From NCBI GenBank assembly GCA_016281125.1, contig JAEEIA010000034.1, positions 43,978 to 107,977 of the forward strand: 64,000 nt of DNA, read 5' to 3'. Made by a program: the position numbers and the translations under genes. This DNA comes from Oscillospiraceae bacterium (GTDB taxonomy: Bacteria > Bacillota > Clostridia > Oscillospirales > Ruminococcaceae). Below the pieces are notes generated by a model. That model worked only from the letters and a program-made list of their open reading frames with translations. It was not told where the DNA came from and ran no database searches. Of the stretch, positions 61,014 through 64,000 are shown piece after piece (the first letter of the stretch is position 1; every line of letters begins with the position of its first letter).

Positions 61014-63071
61014 TTGGACAGACAGAACTGCTTTCTGATCGGCCTGACCGGGCAGACCGGCGCGGGCAAGACCACCGTCAGTGCGGGCTTTGCGGAGCTT
61101 GGCGCCGCTGTCATCAACGCGGATACTGTCGCCAGAGAGGTTGTGCAGCCGGGGCATCCCTGCCTTGCAGCGCTCACCAGAGTTTGCGGCAGCGGAATTC
61201 TGAACCCGGACGGCTCGCTGAACCGCAAGGCGACCGCTGCCCTCATCTTCGGGAATCCGGAGGTGCGGCAGCGTTATCAGGCGGTTATTTATCCGCATAT
61301 CACCGCCGCCCTGCGCGCGCAGATTCATACACTGACCGCGGACGGATATCATGAGATCATACTCGATGCGCCGACACTCTTTGAAAGCGGGCTGAATCAT
61401 CTCTGCGATGCGGTCGTTTCCGTGGTCGCGGGATCTGACGTCCGCAAAGCGCGCATCATGGCACGCGATCAGCTGACCGGCGAACAGGCGCAGCAGCGCA
61501 TGGACGCGCAGCATACCGAGGATTTTTTCCGTGCGCATTCCGATGCCGTGATCGAAAACAACGGCGAGCCGTCGGCACTGCGGGCGGTCATCCGGGAAAC
61601 GCTGGATTCCCTGCGATGTCAGCATTCCGCTGATACGCAGAAACACGATATTTCAAAGGAGGAACCTGTTATGGAACAGAAGGACACGCTGAAGCAGCTG
61701 AAAGAATCGCTGCTGATGCAGAAGAAGAACGCAGCACTGCTGCTGGATGACGCAAAAATCGCGGAGGCAGACGCTTTCTGTGAGGACTACAAGACCTTCC
61801 TCGATCACGGCAAGACCGAGCGCGAGGCCTGCGCCTATGCAAGGGAGCTGCTGGAGGCAAACGGCTTCCGTGCATGGAAACGCGGCGACGCGGTGCAGTC
61901 CGGCGATAGGATCTTCATGATCAACCGGAACAAGGCCGTCATTGCGGCGGTGATCGGCACGGATCCGCTGGAATCGGGCATCCGGCTCTCTGCAGCGCAT
62001 ATTGATTCCCCGCGCCTGGATCTGAAACAGGCACCGCTTTACGAGGACAACGAGCTGGCGCTGTGCAAAACGCATTATTACGGCGGCATCAAGAAATATC
62101 AGTGGACGGTCATTCCGATGGCGCTGCACGGCGTCATTGTGAAAAAGGACGGCACCGCCGTGACGGTGAACATCGGTGAGGATCCGGCAGATCCGGTGTT
62201 CTGTGTGACCGATCTGCTGCCGCATCTGGCGAGCGAGCAGGTCAAGCGGCCGCTGGCACAGGGCATCAAGGGCGAGGAACTGAACCTGCTGGTCGGTTCC
62301 AGACCGTTCCGCAGCGACGAGGGCAGCGACCTTGTCAAGCTGCGCATTTTGCAGATTCTGAACGAAAAATACGGCATCACAGAGGCGGATTTCCTCTCTG
62401 CGGAGCTGGAGGCGGTTCCGGCGGGGCAGGCGCGTGACCTCGGATTTGACCGCAGCATGATCGGCGCATACGGCCACGATGACCGCGTCTGCGCCTATCC
62501 GGCGCTGGCGGCGATTCTGAACACGGAGCATCCGCAGCATACGGCTGTCTGCATCCTGACGGACAAGGAGGAGATCGGCAGCGAGGGCAACACGGGACTT
62601 TGCTCGGCATATTTCCATGATTTCATGAAGGATCTGGCAGCGGCATTCGGCACGGAGGCGCATACGGTGTTTGCGCAGTCGCAGTGCCTGTCCGCGGATG
62701 TGACCGCAGCATTTGATCCGACCTTTGCGGATGTGAACGACCGCAAAAACTGCGCGTTCGTGAATTACGGCGTCTGCATGATGAAGTATACGGGCGCGCG
62801 CGGCAAGAGCGGCTCCTCGGATGCATCGGCGGAATTCATCGGGAAGATGCGCGCGCTGTTTGACGGCGCAGGCGTGATCTGGCAGACCGGCGAGCTCGGC
62901 AAGGTGGACATCGGCGGCGGCGGCACGGTCGCGGCATATCTGGCGAACCTGAATATTGATACGGTCGATGTCGGCGTGCCGGTGCTGTCCATGCACGCGC
63001 CGATGGAGGTTGTCAGCAAGATTGACGTGTATATGTGCTATGAGGCAATCAGGACATTCAACCGTTCCTGA
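61014..63071 (+). CDS. coaE: dephospho-CoA kinase fused to M18 aminopeptidase
   Basis: 685 residues. Residues 1-205 are dephospho-CoA kinase (P-loop GLTGQTGAGKTTVS, NADTVAREVV, LDAPTLFESGL), the last step of coenzyme A synthesis. Residues 220-685 are a full M18 metallo-aminopeptidase (SAAHIDSPRLDLK, YGHDDRVCAYPAL, TDKEEIGSEGNTG, GGGGTVAAYLANL, SMHAPMEVVSK). The junction codes KEEPV from AAAGGAGG (61655-61662), 8 nt before an in-frame ATG at 61671, so the aminopeptidase is surely also made alone or the fusion is recent. The TTG start at 61014 follows AGGAGGGG. No functional link between the two enzymes is known. Confidence 0.9.
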   Translation: MDRQNCFLIGLTGQTGAGKTTVSAGFAELGAAVINADTVAREVVQPGHPCLAALTRVCGSGILNPDGSLNRKATAALIFGNPEVRQRYQAVIYPHITAALRAQIHTLTADGYHEIILDAPTLFESGLNHLCDAVVSVVAGSDVRKARIMARDQLTGEQAQQRMDAQHTEDFFRAHSDAVIENNGEPSALRAVIRETLDSLRCQHSADTQKHDISKEEPVMEQKDTLKQLKESLLMQKKNAALLLDDAKIAEADAFCEDYKTFLDHGKTEREACAYARELLEANGFRAWKRGDAVQSGDRIFMINRNKAVIAAVIGTDPLESGIRLSAAHIDSPRLDLKQAPLYEDNELALCKTHYYGGIKKYQWTVIPMALHGVIVKKDGTAVTVNIGEDPADPVFCVTDLLPHLASEQVKRPLAQGIKGEELNLLVGSRPFRSDEGSDLVKLRILQILNEKYGITEADFLSAELEAVPAGQARDLGFDRSMIGAYGHDDRVCAYPALAAILNTEHPQHTAVCILTDKEEIGSEGNTGLCSAYFHDFMKDLAAAFGTEAHTVFAQSQCLSADVTAAFDPTFADVNDRKNCAFVNYGVCMMKYTGARGKSGSSDASAEFIGKMRALFDGAGVIWQTGELGKVDIGGGGTVAAYLANLNIDTVDVGVPVLSMHAPMEVVSKIDVYMCYEAIRTFNRS

Positions 63072-63239
63072 GCGTTCAGAGGGTGTATGCCTGCCCGCTC
63101 TGAAGCGCGGTACGGCGCATCCGACTGCATGATTTCCGTTCTTTTGCAGGAAGCTGTAATGCGGAAAGCGCAGGCTGCATATTGAACAGATAACAGAACA
63201 CTGTCCGGTTTAAAGACGGTACGCATATAGAAGCATTAA

Positions 63240-63278
63240 GCCATAGTATTTCTGATTGAAAGTCAGAAGTACTATGGC
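63240..63278. repeat. CCATAGTA palindromic element, copy 2
   Basis: Inverted repeat GCCATAGTA-TTTCTGA / TCAGAAG-TACTATGGC, a near copy of 35033-35075. It lies in the 284-bp gap after the aminopeptidase, just upstream of a promoter; the rest of that gap (63072-63239) shows nothing I can name. Confidence 0.8.
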
Positions 63279-63285
63279 ATTTCTA

Positions 63286-63314
63286 TTGACAGTGCAGCAA
63301 TGTCATGGTATAAT
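63286..63314 (+). promoter_or_regulatory. consensus promoter of the methyltransferase gene
   Basis: Perfect TTGACA (63286-63291), 17 nt, perfect TATAAT (63309-63314) with TGG extended -10. Confidence 0.88.
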
Positions 63315-63355
63315 TGTTACTAACATAAATCGGAATTTGACGGGGAGAAAGTGCT

Positions 63356-64000
63356 ATGAACAACATTGTTTCAGAGTGGTATGAAGAAAAAAAGAATGTG
63401 GATGAAATGCGGAACTGGAATCCTGCACTGAAAGAATGGGAACGGTCGGTTGTCAGTTTTTTTCCTCCGGGCGTCAGAATACTGGATATTGGCTGTGGCT
63501 TGGGACGGGAAGCATTTGCATTATCCGATTTGGGATATGATGTAGTAGGAATTGACATTTCACAAGAAGTCATTTCACAGGTAAAGCAGTTGTCCGCCGA
63601 TCAGGGATATCGTATTTCATTTCAGGAATATGACGGGGAACATCTGGATTTCCATGCGGAATCATTCGATGTCGTCATTATCTGGGCGCAGACATTTGGA
63701 TTGTTGTATGGAAACAAATTCAGGAAGGACTATTTGTCAGAATGTAAAAGAGTTCTTAAAAAAGGCGGATTATGCAGCTTTTCAGCACATGATTACAGGT
63801 TTCTGACGGAGCACTATCCAAACTGTCTGGATGGTCACAGGTTCTATCCTTATGCCGGTTCCGGAATATACTGGGAGGCATTTGAAGCGGCTGATCTGAA
63901 ACAGTTTGCAGAGCTGGCGGGCTTTGATGTGATCCTTTGTGAGAAAGGAAACATTTATAAGCCGGAAGACGGAACGATTCTGCATTGTTTATGCAGAAAA
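63356..64000 (+). CDS. class I SAM-dependent methyltransferase (3' end outside window)
   Basis: 215 codons are visible with no stop before the window edge. Motif I VRILDIGCGLGREAFALSDLG, then VVGIDISQEVISQVKQL, FDVVIIWAQTFGLLYG and VLKKGGLCSFSAHD, a typical methyltransferase core. The substrate is unknown. The ATG at 63356 lies 9 nt after GGGGAG, about 40 nt after a consensus promoter. The coding sequence is more AT-rich than the genes before it. Confidence 0.88.
   Translation, partial: MNNIVSEWYEEKKNVDEMRNWNPALKEWERSVVSFFPPGVRILDIGCGLGREAFALSDLGYDVVGIDISQEVISQVKQLSADQGYRISFQEYDGEHLDFHAESFDVVIIWAQTFGLLYGNKFRKDYLSECKRVLKKGGLCSFSAHDYRFLTEHYPNCLDGHRFYPYAGSGIYWEAFEAADLKQFAELAGFDVILCEKGNIYKPEDGTILHCLCRK

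Overview
The window looks like chromosomal DNA of a cellulosome-forming Ruminococcus-type member of the Clostridia (Oscillospiraceae/Ruminococcaceae). Reasons: clostridial gene sets and AGGAGG ribosome sites; many sigma-A promoters with a 17-nt spacer and an extended TGCTATAAT-type -10; a T-box leader; and cellulosome parts. These parts are three proteins with type I dockerins (a tandem GH16 glucanase, a GH9 endoglucanase and a giant subtilisin) and one lipoprotein ending in a cohesin-like module. GC content is moderately high; the species is not resolved here. I recognise no tRNA, rRNA, CRISPR array, phage or intact insertion sequence.

Layout. 1-8.2 kb: housekeeping genes (SF0329-HAD fusion, dnaE, dGTPase, GT2-GtrA glycosyltransferase). 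8.2-11.4 kb: an intergenic candidate small RNA, an AGCS amino-acid symporter, and an AT-rich island of three tandem YwqK/MORN-like paralogues. 11.4-14.3 kb: AraC regulator divergent from a secreted dockerin protein with two GH16 domains. 14.3-19.4 kb: FkbM methyltransferase, PH-like protein and GH31 alpha-xylosidase-type enzyme on the minus strand, then a SleB-type wall hydrolase. 19.7-26.7 kb: cysE, a secreted protein of two related beta-rich halves behind an array of 20-bp-spaced repeats, a GHL10-type lipoprotein, a palindrome-rich intergenic block, and a MoxR-DUF58-cohesin lipoprotein operon. 27.2-29.3 kb: the GH9 endoglucanase. 29.5-34.5 kb: phosphoesterase, asparaginase-like protein, nth, trmN6 and rsmI. 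34.5-40.3 kb: a frameshifted membrane gene, an HTH-cupin-acyl-CoA-ligase fusion behind a T-box, tsaD and a TtcA-type gene. 40.4-46.5 kb: orphan FkbH protein, amidase, nspC, and a FeoA-FeoB fusion. 46.5-51.7 kb: a sigma/membrane-partner pair, a PlsC-VanY-like fusion and cmk. 51.9-60.9 kb: the 2132-residue dockerin protease, divergent from a second sigma/membrane-partner pair. 60.9-64 kb: a CoaE-M18 aminopeptidase fusion and a partial methyltransferase.

How the parts could work together. The GH16 and GH9 enzymes would cut mixed-linkage glucan and cellulose from the cellulosome; the lipoprotein cohesin could hold a dockerin protein at the membrane; the cytoplasmic GH31 would finish imported xyloglucan or other alpha-linked oligosaccharides. 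The second sigma/membrane-partner pair has a jelly-roll-like ectodomain and sits head to head with the dockerin protease, recalling the sigma-I/RsgI polysaccharide sensing of other cellulosome producers (inference). A recurring oddity is that three proteins (at 222, 48491 and 61014) are in-frame fusions of unrelated enzymes in which the second domain keeps a Shine-Dalgarno-like sequence and ATG at the junction.
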